Source: Rhodospirillales bacterium
GTDB taxonomy: Bacteria; Pseudomonadota; Alphaproteobacteria; Rhodospirillales; Casp-alpha2
Assembly: GCA_013203955.1 (NCBI GenBank)
Contig: JABMOY010000197.1
Span: 1 to 35,027, forward strand
DNA: 35,027 bases
Direction of reading: 5' to 3'
Position 1 is the first letter of the stretch. Each line of letters begins with the position of its first letter. This document shows positions 9,194 to 17,153 of the stretch, one piece after another. The notes under the pieces are model-generated. The model was not told the DNA's origin. It made no database searches and saw nothing but the letters and a program-made list of their open reading frames with translations. The position numbers were made by a program, and so were the translations under genes.

Positions 9194-10060
9194 CTAAAAA
9201 CTCGCCAGAAGCAGATCGAACATCCGTTCCGGGGAGTGACGAAGATTGTACCTGAACTCAAATTCTCCGAGGTATTTGGCCATATGCTTGCGGGAAACAT
9301 GAACATGGGTGCCACGGATGGCGCGTTTCAGGATCGACCAGAAGCCGTCCAGGGTGTTGGTGTGCGCCTTGCCCCGCACGTATTCCCTCTCGCGGTGCTT
9401 GACCACCAAATGCTCATATCCTTCGGCTGGAAGCGATTTATATGGATGATATTCGTCGGTCGAAATGGTGGAGCCCCTCTCGACATTAGCGACAATATGC
9501 GGAATGAGCGTGTTGCGCTGGGCGTTTGGAACGACTCGGGTAATCACGTCGCCGCCGCGCTCGATCATGCCGAACACAGTGGTTTTTTCGACTTGCCAGC
9601 GGTATTCGCCTTTCTTGCCGTGCTTGCGCGGCTTGCCGCCGATATAGGTTTCATCAGCCTCAACCGTGCCCGAAAGCCCGTCGTCTCCGTCAACCCGGCC
9701 CATGTACTTGCGGAGTTCATGGCCGATGCGCCACGCCGTCTTGTACGTTACGCCAAGCTGGCGTTGCAATTCCTTCGCCGGAACGCCGTGGCGCGAAGCC
9801 GTAAAGAGGTACATTGCATAGAACCACTTTTGAAGCGCCGTCCGGGAATGCTCGAAAGGCGTTCCAGACATCGGATGGATATGATGCCCGCAGTTACAGG
9901 TGTAGGCGGGCATCTTGCGAAGGCGGTTAAACTTGCCGATCTCCCCGCACTTGGGGCACCCGACATCGGAGCCGAACCGCACCTTAAACAGGTGATCAAG
10001 GCAGGTATCATCGTCCGGGAACTTGCTGAAAAACTCTTGAACCGTGGGCATCTTGGTCAT
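9194..10060 (-). CDS. IS1595-family (ISXO2-like) transposase
   Basis: A 288-residue transposase. The N-terminus carries a zinc ribbon (C35, C38, C55, C57) typical of IS1595 enzymes. The catalytic domain shows VEADETYIGGK (D136), STDEYHPY (D202) and HTNTLDGFWSILKR (N235, where many relatives have TNTVEGFW), matching the ISXO2-like pattern. Length is full. The ATG at 10060 has a good ribosome site (AGGAG, spacing 7). Its promoter appears to be TTGACG (10105-10110), lying in the right inverted repeat, and TATACT (10082-10087), 17 bp apart. Confidence 0.95.
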   Translation of the reverse strand: MTKMPTVQEFFSKFPDDDTCLDHLFKVRFGSDVGCPKCGEIGKFNRLRKMPAYTCNCGHHIHPMSGTPFEHSRTALQKWFYAMYLFTASRHGVPAKELQRQLGVTYKTAWRIGHELRKYMGRVDGDDGLSGTVEADETYIGGKPRKHGKKGEYRWQVEKTTVFGMIERGGDVITRVVPNAQRNTLIPHIVANVERGSTISTDEYHPYKSLPAEGYEHLVVKHREREYVRGKAHTNTLDGFWSILKRAIRGTHVHVSRKHMAKYLGEFEFRYNLRHSPERMFDLLLASF

Positions 10061-10081
10061 GGCTATCTCCTATCTACATAC

Positions 10082-10110
10082 AGTATAGGGATAGCATGAG
10101 CATACGTCAA
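10082..10110 (-). promoter_or_regulatory. Transposase promoter starting in the right inverted repeat
   Basis: Read leftward, TTGACG (10105-10110) and TATACT (10082-10087) are separated by exactly 17 bp; each matches the sigma-70 consensus at 5 of 6. The transposase ATG lies 22 bp beyond. The left end has the same spacing with weaker boxes. Confidence 0.7.
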
Positions 10111-10123
10111 GGGGATAATCGCG
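10100..10123 (-). repeat. Right terminal inverted repeat
   Basis: The complement reads CGCGATTATCCCCT, TG, ACGTATGC, matching the left end but for the central two bases. The TG makes the -35 box of the transposase. Confidence 0.92.
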
Positions 10124-10131
10124 TCAAAAGT
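10124..10131 (+). repeat. Target-site duplication, right copy
   Basis: TCAAAAGT, identical to 8072-8079, directly after the right inverted repeat. Confidence 0.9.
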
Positions 10132-10228
10132 CGTCATTTTTATGTCTCGGTAGTACACCACGCACGGCTTTCGCCCCCTTGGGGGCGCAATTCCAAGCGC
10201 GGGGTAACCGTTTCGACTTATTCACCAT
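10124..10228 (-). CDS. Doubtful 34-codon basic peptide behind a LexA-type promoter
   Basis: ATG at 10228, stop at 10124-10126 inside the target duplication. The peptide (starting MVNKSKRLPRAWN) has nine Lys/Arg in 34 residues. It has only GGA as ribosome site. It also contains a hairpin, CGCCCCC/GGGGGCG at 10172-10187. It is listed because it is the first frame after the promoter at 10252-10292. It could equally be a leader RNA, or the stump of a gene altered near the insertion. Confidence 0.25.
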   Translation of the reverse strand: MVNKSKRLPRAWNCAPKGAKAVRGVLPRHKNDDF

Positions 10229-10251
10229 GTCCAAGAGCAAAACCCATTAAA

Positions 10252-10292
10252 GAACAAATAGTGAACATAATCTTGTTCGGGAAAGTTGTCAA
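10252..10292 (-). promoter_or_regulatory. LexA-type (SOS) promoter reading leftward
   Basis: Read on the minus strand: TTGACA (10287-10292, perfect -35), 17 bp, TATGTT (10264-10269, 4 of 6), overlapped by GTTC-ACTATTT-GTTC (10252-10266), exactly the GTTC-N7-GTTC box of alphaproteobacterial LexA. The box covers the -10 and likely start, the usual place for repression. No recognised SOS gene lies downstream; only the 34-codon frame and then the insertion sequence. Confidence 0.65.
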
Positions 10293-10326
10293 GTGGGGGC
10301 CTTATCCGCCCAGCGTTCCTTCAGCC

Positions 10327-10851
10327 TTATTCTTTCAAGCGCGGCATCATCTCGACGAAGTTACACGGCTTGAAGCGGATGTCGAGTTGGTGCACCAGGA
10401 TGTCGTCCCAGGCGTCCTTGCAGGCGCCGGGTGATCCGGGAAGGGCGAAGACATAGGTGCCGGCGACGACGGCGGCACAAGCCCGGGACTGAATGGTCGA
10501 GGTTTTGATCTTGTCATAGCTGATCATGCGGAACAGCTCGCCGAAACCGGGGATGTCCTTGTCGGCGATTTGAGCCAGCGCTTCCGGCGTTACATCGCGA
10601 CCCGTCAGCCCGGTGCCGCCGGTCGTTATGATGACTTCGATGCCGGGATCAGTGGCGAACTCTTTAATCTTAGCGGCGATCAGGTCTTGATCGTCCTTGA
10701 CGATGGCGCGCGCCGCCAGCGTGTGGCCGACGCCTTCAAGGCGTTCGACCAGGATGTCGCCGGAACGATCGTCATCGGGGGTGCGCGTATCGGACACCGT
10801 CAAGACGGCGATGTTGACCGGCAGAAATTCGGATTTATCGGCGTGTCCCAT
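10327..10851 (-). CDS. moaB: Molybdenum cofactor biosynthesis protein B
   Basis: A 174-residue cytosolic protein of the MoaB/MogA family, which adenylylates molybdopterin or assists in that step of cofactor synthesis. The signature TTGGTGLTGRDVTPEA (about residues 96-111) and the VSDTRTPDDDRSGD segment near the start are clear. The ATG at 10851 is chosen because the upstream in-frame codons to 10923 lie inside the preceding gene and lack family features. The first 17 bp overlap the end of the lytic transglycosylase gene, so the two are probably co-translated, though no shared function is evident. Confidence 0.92.
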   Translation of the reverse strand: MGHADKSEFLPVNIAVLTVSDTRTPDDDRSGDILVERLEGVGHTLAARAIVKDDQDLIAAKIKEFATDPGIEVIITTGGTGLTGRDVTPEALAQIADKDIPGFGELFRMISYDKIKTSTIQSRACAAVVAGTYVFALPGSPGACKDAWDDILVHQLDIRFKPCNFVEMMPRLKE

Positions 10852-12655
10852 CGGTACCCACGGCCTCGGCTGTTTCCTGACCCAAGGCGGTATACATCGG
10901 CCACCGGCCTTCGGCAATAGCAACCAGCGACGGCGCTTTTTGACCCAAGCGGTCGCGGTAGGCCCAAAGATTACTCAGCACCCTTTCGATGAAGTTGCGG
11001 GTCTCGCGGGACGGAATGCTTTCGATGAAGAACAGGGGGTCGTTCATGTATTCGGTTTTACGCCGCCACTTGTTGAGGTTGCCGGGACCGCCGTTCCAGG
11101 CGGCGGCCATCAGAAACAAATCGCCCTTGATTTTGTCGTCGGCCAACAGGATTTCGACGTATTTCTGACCCAGGGTCAGGTTGACTTCGGGCGTGAACAA
11201 CTTGCGCCGCGTGTTGCTTTGGCGGTGATAACCCCGGTTGCGGGCGACGAAGCTGGCGGTGCGGGGCATCAGTTGCATCAGGCCACGGGCGCCTGCCCAA
11301 CTTTTGGCCTTGGGGTTGAAGCGCGATTCCTGACGGATGAGGGCATAAATCAACGCCTGATCGATGCGGAAGCCGCCTTCGGGCAGCCAGTCCGGCAGCG
11401 GAAAGGCGGCGCCGTCATAACCGCCGCCATTGGGAAAGAGCCGGGTGTCCAGCCTGACCGCCAAGGACGGCATGTTGCCGCGGCTGGCCAAACCCAAAAT
11501 GCCCTCGGCCAACTTTTTATCAGCAAAGGACGAAAGTTTGCGGAGCTCGCGTTCGGCCCGGCGGTTTTCGCCGACCTGCAAGAGCGCCATGGCGCGTCGC
11601 CCACGCGGCTTTGCCGATAGCTTGGCGATGGTGTCCTGGCCCAACGGCGGCACCCGCCAGCGGAACTTCATTTTCTCGCCCAGCATGTTCCCCGCCAGAA
11701 TCCCATAAAAAGTGCGCGGGTGGGACGCGGCTTCACGCAGCAGCGAATTAACCTTCGCCGGTTCCCGGTTGACCAAATAAGACCTGGCCGCCCAGAAAGC
11801 CCCCGCCGATACCAGCCACGGCGACGTGCCGGAATTTTCAGCGACGGCCTTAAAATGACGGGCGGCGACATCGAATTTCTTCAACCGCCAAGCCGCCAGT
11901 CCCGATGTCCAGTGGGCTTCGGGCAAGTACTTGCCGGACCTATCCGCCGCCTCACCCGCCCACATCAAGGCCCAGTCGTCGCGCCCGGCGGTGAAATAGC
12001 CCTGCCCCAGCTGTGCCTTGGCCTGATCGTATTGGGCCGTCGAGAACAGCCGCTTGATGTCCTTCGTCTGCAGCAGTTTTTTGACGGCCAGCGTGTGGCC
12101 CTGGCGCAGGCGGCTGCGGATTTGGCGTCGGTAGTTACGGACCAGGCGACGGGCGGAACGCTTTAAACCTTCGCCTGGCACGGCAATGCCGCTGCTTTTC
12201 GTTTCACCAGCGGTAGGTTGCGGCAGACGGGCCGGTGATTTGGGCCCGCGCCATTTTTTCGGCTGGCGGCTTTTCGCCAGCTTGTACAGCCGAGCAGAAT
12301 CCGGGTGATCGGCGTATTCGCTCATCCACGCTTTCAGTTCTTTGTATTTGGAACGGTATTTAGTCGGATGCAGATAGCGCTGCGCCATCACGTGGCCCAT
12401 CAACAAACGATCCTGCAATTGGGCGATCAGCGCATCGGCGGCTTTCCAGTCGCCTTCTTCCTGGATGTCAAAAATTTGCCCGTAAAGGTCAGCGTCTTGG
12501 CGGCTCAGAATTTGCGGAAGATCGACGGCGGATTCGATGGCACCGGCGTTAAGCGAAGCGGAATCGTCGGCCTGGGCAACCCCGGTCAGAAACAGACCGA
12601 ATCCCAGCAATGCCGCCGTTACCGGCGGATATAAAAAACTAAACCGCTTGATCAT
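10835..12655 (-). CDS. Soluble lytic murein transglycosylase (SLT family)
   Basis: A 606-residue periplasmic enzyme that cleaves peptidoglycan to 1,6-anhydro sugars. A signal peptide is seen at residues 1-29 (basic MIKR, hydrophobic core, cut near VAQA-DD). The long middle is helical and TPR-like, as in Slt70. The C-terminal SLT domain holds catalytic E443 in LIRQESRFNPKAKS, then GARGLMQLMP and the AAWNGGPGN segment. Length is normal for Slt70-like enzymes. It overlaps moaB at its end. Confidence 0.93.
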   Translation of the reverse strand: MIKRFSFLYPPVTAALLGFGLFLTGVAQADDSASLNAGAIESAVDLPQILSRQDADLYGQIFDIQEEGDWKAADALIAQLQDRLLMGHVMAQRYLHPTKYRSKYKELKAWMSEYADHPDSARLYKLAKSRQPKKWRGPKSPARLPQPTAGETKSSGIAVPGEGLKRSARRLVRNYRRQIRSRLRQGHTLAVKKLLQTKDIKRLFSTAQYDQAKAQLGQGYFTAGRDDWALMWAGEAADRSGKYLPEAHWTSGLAAWRLKKFDVAARHFKAVAENSGTSPWLVSAGAFWAARSYLVNREPAKVNSLLREAASHPRTFYGILAGNMLGEKMKFRWRVPPLGQDTIAKLSAKPRGRRAMALLQVGENRRAERELRKLSSFADKKLAEGILGLASRGNMPSLAVRLDTRLFPNGGGYDGAAFPLPDWLPEGGFRIDQALIYALIRQESRFNPKAKSWAGARGLMQLMPRTASFVARNRGYHRQSNTRRKLFTPEVNLTLGQKYVEILLADDKIKGDLFLMAAAWNGGPGNLNKWRRKTEYMNDPLFFIESIPSRETRNFIERVLSNLWAYRDRLGQKAPSLVAIAEGRWPMYTALGQETAEAVGTDGTRR

Positions 12656-12787
12656 AATCGATTAAAAAATTCCGGCCCCCCGGATTTCCTTCTTGTTCCC
12701 GCTCAAAGCCTAGTTTTGTGTATAAAACATCCCGATTCCAGGGGCAACCCGCCAGATCACAGGATTCCGGTAAAAAGCCGGGAAAAC

Positions 12788-13597
12788 TTAGCTCGATTGG
12801 AGCCTACGCTTGATTTCCAGCAGGTCGCGCCAGGTATCGCGCTTTTGCCCCGGCGAGCGCAAAAGGTAAGCCGGGTGGAACATGGCGGTGGCGTCAATGG
12901 GGTGGGAAAGCTTAGGCGTCGAGTAGGTAAACCACCTGCCGCGCAGACGCCCAACGCCTTGAGTCTGCGCCAACAGCGATTTCGCCGCCGGCCCACCCAG
13001 GGTCACAAGAATTTTAGGGTCGACCAGTTCGATCAAGCGTTCGATGAAGGGCAGGCAGACCGCCGTTTCTAAGGCGCTCGGGGTGCGGTTGCCGGGCGGT
13101 CGCCAGAACACGGTGTTGGAAATCAGTACGCCCGAGCGATCGAGGCCGATGGATGCCAGCATTTTGTCCAGCAACTTGCCCGACGGCCCGACGAAGGGCA
13201 GGCCTTGGCGGTCTTCTTCGGCGCCGGGGCCTTCGCCGATAAACAGGATCGGGGCGGCGGCATTGCCGTCGGTGAACACCAAATTCGTCGCCGTTTTCTT
13301 GAGCCCGCAGCCGTCGAAGGTTTCGAGCGCCGCCTTAAGTTCATCGACGGTTTGGGCCGCTTGCGCCAGATGCACGGCGGACGTGACCTCGCCGTTTGCG
13401 GAGCCCGATATTTCCGGGGGCGGGGCCAGGGACGAAGGCGGAGCGGCGTCGGCCAAGCCTTTTTGTTTTGCTTCCGGCTGTATTGCTTCCGGCTTGAGGA
13501 AACGGTTGACCGGCTGCTCCGAAATGGTCTCGTCGACGCCGGCTTCGACATACCAGCGCAGCAATTCCTGAGAAGTCATGGACGTAGCGGGCGACAT
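12788..13597 (-). CDS. Uracil-DNA glycosylase, family 4 type
   Basis: A 269-residue repair enzyme that removes uracil from DNA. After a variable, poorly conserved N-terminal 85 residues comes the core: FDGCGLKKTATN, the catalytic-loop FIGEGPGAEEDRQGLPFVG (near residues 118-136), the WRPPGNRTPS segment, and the HPAYLLRSPGQK motif near the end. Family 4 enzymes hold a 4Fe-4S cluster with four Cys; here the first CxxC pair is reduced to one Cys (FDGCGL), and Cys is also absent before WRPPGN, so the cluster may be changed or lost, as I believe holds for many alphaproteobacterial relatives. It is divergent from ETF-QO. Confidence 0.88.
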   Translation of the reverse strand: MSPATSMTSQELLRWYVEAGVDETISEQPVNRFLKPEAIQPEAKQKGLADAAPPSSLAPPPEISGSANGEVTSAVHLAQAAQTVDELKAALETFDGCGLKKTATNLVFTDGNAAAPILFIGEGPGAEEDRQGLPFVGPSGKLLDKMLASIGLDRSGVLISNTVFWRPPGNRTPSALETAVCLPFIERLIELVDPKILVTLGGPAAKSLLAQTQGVGRLRGRWFTYSTPKLSHPIDATAMFHPAYLLRSPGQKRDTWRDLLEIKRRLQSS

Positions 13598-13661
13598 GGC
13601 TCAACATAGCCGAGATACGGACGCCGTGAAACCCGCGAGTGATGAGGCCATGAACTCATAA

Positions 13662-15377
13662 ATGACACCAGAAGACCACGTCCCAGGCGCAGAGGCCGAA
13701 GCCCAACCTGTTGGCGAGCGGGAGTCCATGGATTTTGACGTCGTTATCGTCGGCGGCGGGCCAGCGGGGCTGGCGGCGGCGATCAGGCTCAGGCAACTGG
13801 CGGCGGAACATGAAAAAAATTTCACCGTCTGCGTCGTCGAAAAAGGCTCCGAAATCGGGGCGCATATTTTGTCGGGCGCGGTCATCGATCCGATCGCGCT
13901 GGACGAGTTGATCCCCGACTGGAAAGACAAGGGCGCGCCCATGGGGGAAGCCGTCACCGAAAATCGGCATTGGGTCTTGTCCGAGGCGGGGAAAATTTCG
14001 CTACCGCATTTCCTGCTGCCGCCGTTGATGGGCAACAAGGGTTGTTACACGCTGAGCCTCGGCAACCTGTGCCGCTGGATGGCGGAACAGGCGGAGGGGA
14101 TGGGCGTTGAAATCTTCCCCGGCTTCGCCGCCGCCGAAGTGCTCTATCAAGAAGATGGCAGCGTCAAAGGAATCGCCACCGGCGACATGGGATTGAACAA
14201 GGACGGCACCCCCGGCCCCAACCACCAGCCGGGGGTCGAACTGCACGCCAAGTACACTTTTTTTGCCGAAGGCGTGCGCGGCTCGTTGAGCGAGGCGGTG
14301 ATGGCGCGGTTCGGTCTGCGGGACGGCGCCCAACCGCAGACCTATGGCATCGGCATCAAGGAATTGTGGGACGTCGATCCGACAAAACACAAGCCCGGCA
14401 CCGTTATCCACAGCCAAGGCTGGCCGCTGGGGGACACCGTCGGCGGCGGCTTTATCTATCATCAGGAAGGCGGGCAAGTCGCTATCGGTTTCGTCGTCGC
14501 ACTCGATTATCGCAACCCCTATCTCAGCCCCTTCGATGAAATGCAGCGGTTCAAGACCCACCCCGCCATCCGACCGTTGTTGGAAGGCGGGCGGCGGGTC
14601 GCCTACGGCGCCCGGGCGATCAACGAAGGCGGCCTGCAATCCATTCCGAAACTGGTGTTCCCGGGCGGCGCCCTGATCGGATGTTCGGCGGGGTTCGTCA
14701 ACGTGCCCCGCATCAAAGGCACCCACAACGCCATGAAAACCGGGATGTTGGCGGCCGAAGCCGCGTTCCGGGCGATCCGGGTCGGGCGCGACGGCGGCGA
14801 CGAATTGACGGATTATCCTGAAACTTTCCGGTCGTCCTGGGCCTATAAGGACTTAAAGCGCGTCCGCAACGCCCGCCCGGCGCTGGCAAAATTCGGCATT
14901 ACCCTGGGCTCGCTTTATTCAGGGCTGGATATGTGGCTCAACAATATAGGTTTAGGCTTCCTGGTGCCCTGGACCTTCGGCCACCACGCCGACCACGACG
15001 CGTTGCTTAAAGCCGACCATTGCAGGCCCATCGACTACCCCAAGCCCGACGGCGAGGTGACATTCGACAAATTGTCCTCGGTCTCGCTTTCCGCCACCAA
15101 CCACGAAGAAGGCCAGCCTACCCACCTGAGGTTAAAGGACGCCGCCGTGCCGGTGGACGTCAATCTGGCGCTTTATGACGGGCCGGAACAGCGCTTCTGC
15201 CCGACCGGCGTTTATGAATTTGTCGAGGACGGCGAGGGCGAGGGTGGCCCTAAACGGCTGCAGATCAACGCCCAGAACTGTGTCCACTGCAAAACGTGCG
15301 ACATCAAGGATAAGACCCAGAATATTGTCTGGGTAACGCCCGAAGGCGGCGGCGGCCCCAATTACCCGAATATGTGA
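13662..15377 (+). CDS. Electron transfer flavoprotein-ubiquinone oxidoreductase
   Basis: A 571-residue inner-membrane-associated enzyme passing electrons from ETF (fed by acyl-CoA and other dehydrogenases) to ubiquinone. The FAD-binding DVVIVGGGPAGLAAAIRL lies at about residues 26-43. The 4Fe-4S motif is at the C-terminus (NCVHCKTCDIKDKTQNI, about 540-556), with a further Cys in RFCPTGVYEF. Length is normal. The ATG at 13662 has a GAGG upstream, and the ERESMDFDV lead-in fits the family. It likely serves the acyl-CoA dehydrogenase at 25.1-26.3 kb. Confidence 0.96.
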   Translation: MTPEDHVPGAEAEAQPVGERESMDFDVVIVGGGPAGLAAAIRLRQLAAEHEKNFTVCVVEKGSEIGAHILSGAVIDPIALDELIPDWKDKGAPMGEAVTENRHWVLSEAGKISLPHFLLPPLMGNKGCYTLSLGNLCRWMAEQAEGMGVEIFPGFAAAEVLYQEDGSVKGIATGDMGLNKDGTPGPNHQPGVELHAKYTFFAEGVRGSLSEAVMARFGLRDGAQPQTYGIGIKELWDVDPTKHKPGTVIHSQGWPLGDTVGGGFIYHQEGGQVAIGFVVALDYRNPYLSPFDEMQRFKTHPAIRPLLEGGRRVAYGARAINEGGLQSIPKLVFPGGALIGCSAGFVNVPRIKGTHNAMKTGMLAAEAAFRAIRVGRDGGDELTDYPETFRSSWAYKDLKRVRNARPALAKFGITLGSLYSGLDMWLNNIGLGFLVPWTFGHHADHDALLKADHCRPIDYPKPDGEVTFDKLSSVSLSATNHEEGQPTHLRLKDAAVPVDVNLALYDGPEQRFCPTGVYEFVEDGEGEGGPKRLQINAQNCVHCKTCDIKDKTQNIVWVTPEGGGGPNYPNM

Positions 15378-15413
15378 CTGGGAGAACCCGGCGCCGTCGG
15401 GTAAAATGTCTAC

Positions 15414-17153
15414 ATGAGCGACTTCAGAACCCCTCGGAAAAGCGCCTTAACGCTAACGACGTTTATGGCTTTTGCCGTTTGCATCTTGGCTTTGGGTGCA
15501 ATCGCGCCGGCAATCGGCGCCGAAAAAGCGACGGGAACGCTGACCGGCAATTATCTCGCCGGGCGCCACGCCCAGGCCCAGCGGGACCTGTCGGCGGCGG
15601 CGGATTTTTTGGATGCCGCCCTGAAACAAGCGCCCGACGCGCCGGGACTTTTGCGCCGCGCCTTTATCGTGATGACCGTTGATGGCCGCCTTGATGAGGC
15701 CGCCGTCCTGGCCCAGGAACTGGTCAAAACCAAACCCCAAGATGTTATTGCCCAGCTTGTGCTGGCCGTGAGCGACCTCAAGAAAGGCCGCTTTAAGGCT
15801 GCGGAAAAGCGGCTCGCAAAGACATCCGGGACCGGCCTCGGCGGGTTGGTGGCGCCGGTGCTTCGCGCTTGGGCGTTGGTCGGCGAAAAAAAGTATGACG
15901 ACGCCCTCAAAATAATCGCGCCGGCAAAGAAAGATTCTCCTTCAAAGGTCCTTCATGCCCTGCACCGTGGCCTGATCAGCGAACTTAGGGGCGACAATGA
16001 AAACGCCGAAAAACACTACCTTGAAGTCAATAAGGACCAAAACGGCCTATCGCTTCGGGTGGTCCAGCTTTTGGGCGCGTTTTATGAGCGCACCGGCCAA
16101 GCGGAAAAGGCGCGCGGCATTTATGGCCGCTATCTGGTTGAGCAGCCGGGCTCGCAGCTCCTTGACGTGGCGCTGGGGCGCCTGAAGTCGGGGGCCAAGC
16201 CCCGATTGGAAATCTTCTCGGTCAATGACGGCGCGGCGGAAGCATTTTTTGGGATCGCCAGCGCTCTGCGCCAACAAAGCGCCGGCGAAATGGCCATGGC
16301 GTTATCCAGGTTGGCGCTTTACCTGAAACCCAATTTTCCGGTGATGCAGATTCTTTTGGCCGACATCCTCGAGGCCGACGACCGGCTGGATCCCGCCCTG
16401 AAAATGTATTCGTCCATCGACGGTAAATCAGCTTTTTCATGGTCGGCGCGGTTGAGGATGGGGGCCGTGCTCAACAAACTGAAACGCACCGATGACGCCG
16501 TCAAACACTTGAAAGCCATGGCCCAAGACCGGCCCAAAGATCCCAAGCCCTTGATCAACCTTGGCGATATCCTTCGCGGCCATAAGCGTTTCGGCGATGC
16601 CGTCGATGCCTACGACGACGCCTTCAAGCGCATCCCGAAACCCGAAACCCGGCATTGGACCCTGCTTTATGCCCGCGGCATCGCGCTTGAGCGCTCAAAG
16701 CAATGGACCCGGGCGGAAGCCGATTTCCTGGAAGCGCTGACGTTCAAGCCGAACCAGCCTTATGTGTTGAATTATTTGGGTTATTCGTGGATCGAGAAGG
16801 GTAGCAACATCAAACGCGCCCAGGAAATGATCCGCAAGGCGGCCGAGCTGCGCCCCAACGACGGCTACATCATCGACAGCCTTGGTTGGGGCCTTTTCAA
16901 GCTCGGAAAATTTGAGAAGGCCGTCCAGCACCTGGAACGCGCCGTCGAATTGCGGCCCCAGGATTCCATCCTCAACGATCACTTGGGTGACGCCTATTGG
17001 CGGGTCGGACGCCACCGGGAAGCCAGGTTCCAATGGCAACGCTCGCTGTCGCTGGAACCGGATAAGGACCTGATTTCTAAAATCCAGCAGAAACTAAAGA
17101 CCGGGCTTGCCAACGACACCGAGACCGCCAAAAAAAAACCGAATGATGGCTGA
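15414..17153 (+). CDS. Exported TPR-repeat protein
   Basis: A 579-residue protein with a signal peptide (residues about 1-40, hydrophobic core LTTFMAFAVCILALGAIA, likely cut after IGA) and many tetratricopeptide repeats. The clearest repeats are in the last third (KRAQEMIRKAAELRPNDGYI, then KAVQHLERAVELRPQDS, then EARFQWQRSLSLEPDKD). Such proteins are scaffolds in the periplasm or on the membrane; the partner is unknown. It starts 36 bp after ETF-QO and its end overlaps ispE, an order common in alphaproteobacteria. Confidence 0.88.
   Translation: MSDFRTPRKSALTLTTFMAFAVCILALGAIAPAIGAEKATGTLTGNYLAGRHAQAQRDLSAAADFLDAALKQAPDAPGLLRRAFIVMTVDGRLDEAAVLAQELVKTKPQDVIAQLVLAVSDLKKGRFKAAEKRLAKTSGTGLGGLVAPVLRAWALVGEKKYDDALKIIAPAKKDSPSKVLHALHRGLISELRGDNENAEKHYLEVNKDQNGLSLRVVQLLGAFYERTGQAEKARGIYGRYLVEQPGSQLLDVALGRLKSGAKPRLEIFSVNDGAAEAFFGIASALRQQSAGEMAMALSRLALYLKPNFPVMQILLADILEADDRLDPALKMYSSIDGKSAFSWSARLRMGAVLNKLKRTDDAVKHLKAMAQDRPKDPKPLINLGDILRGHKRFGDAVDAYDDAFKRIPKPETRHWTLLYARGIALERSKQWTRAEADFLEALTFKPNQPYVLNYLGYSWIEKGSNIKRAQEMIRKAAELRPNDGYIIDSLGWGLFKLGKFEKAVQHLERAVELRPQDSILNDHLGDAYWRVGRHREARFQWQRSLSLEPDKDLISKIQQKLKTGLANDTETAKKKPNDG

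Larger units (their letters stand above)
8080..10123. mobile_element. Complete IS1595-family (ISXO2-like) insertion sequence, 2044 bp, with passenger genes
   Basis: The ends are defined by imperfect 24-bp inverted repeats (8080-8103 and 10100-10123, two mismatches) and an exact 8-bp duplication, TCAAAAGT. The transposase (minus strand, 9194-10060) is intact. The left half carries passengers: a two-helix membrane protein, a 69-residue protein and perhaps a small Cys-containing protein on the other strand. Some IS1595 groups are known to carry passengers. The membrane-protein gene is clearly more AT-rich than the host genes. Perfect duplication and intact transposase suggest a recent insertion, possibly still active. 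Confidence 0.93.

Noticed and set aside
8954-10099. A 381-codon plus-strand frame across the transposase
   Set aside because: It is the antisense shadow of the transposase, which has catalytic motifs, ribosome site and promoter.
10454-10462. Another copy of the array motif (ATAGGTGCC) in moaB
   Set aside because: Only nine bases, inside conserved coding sequence; expected by chance.
10327-10923. Longer MoaB starting at 10923
   Set aside because: The extra 24 residues lie inside the lytic transglycosylase gene and do not fit the family.
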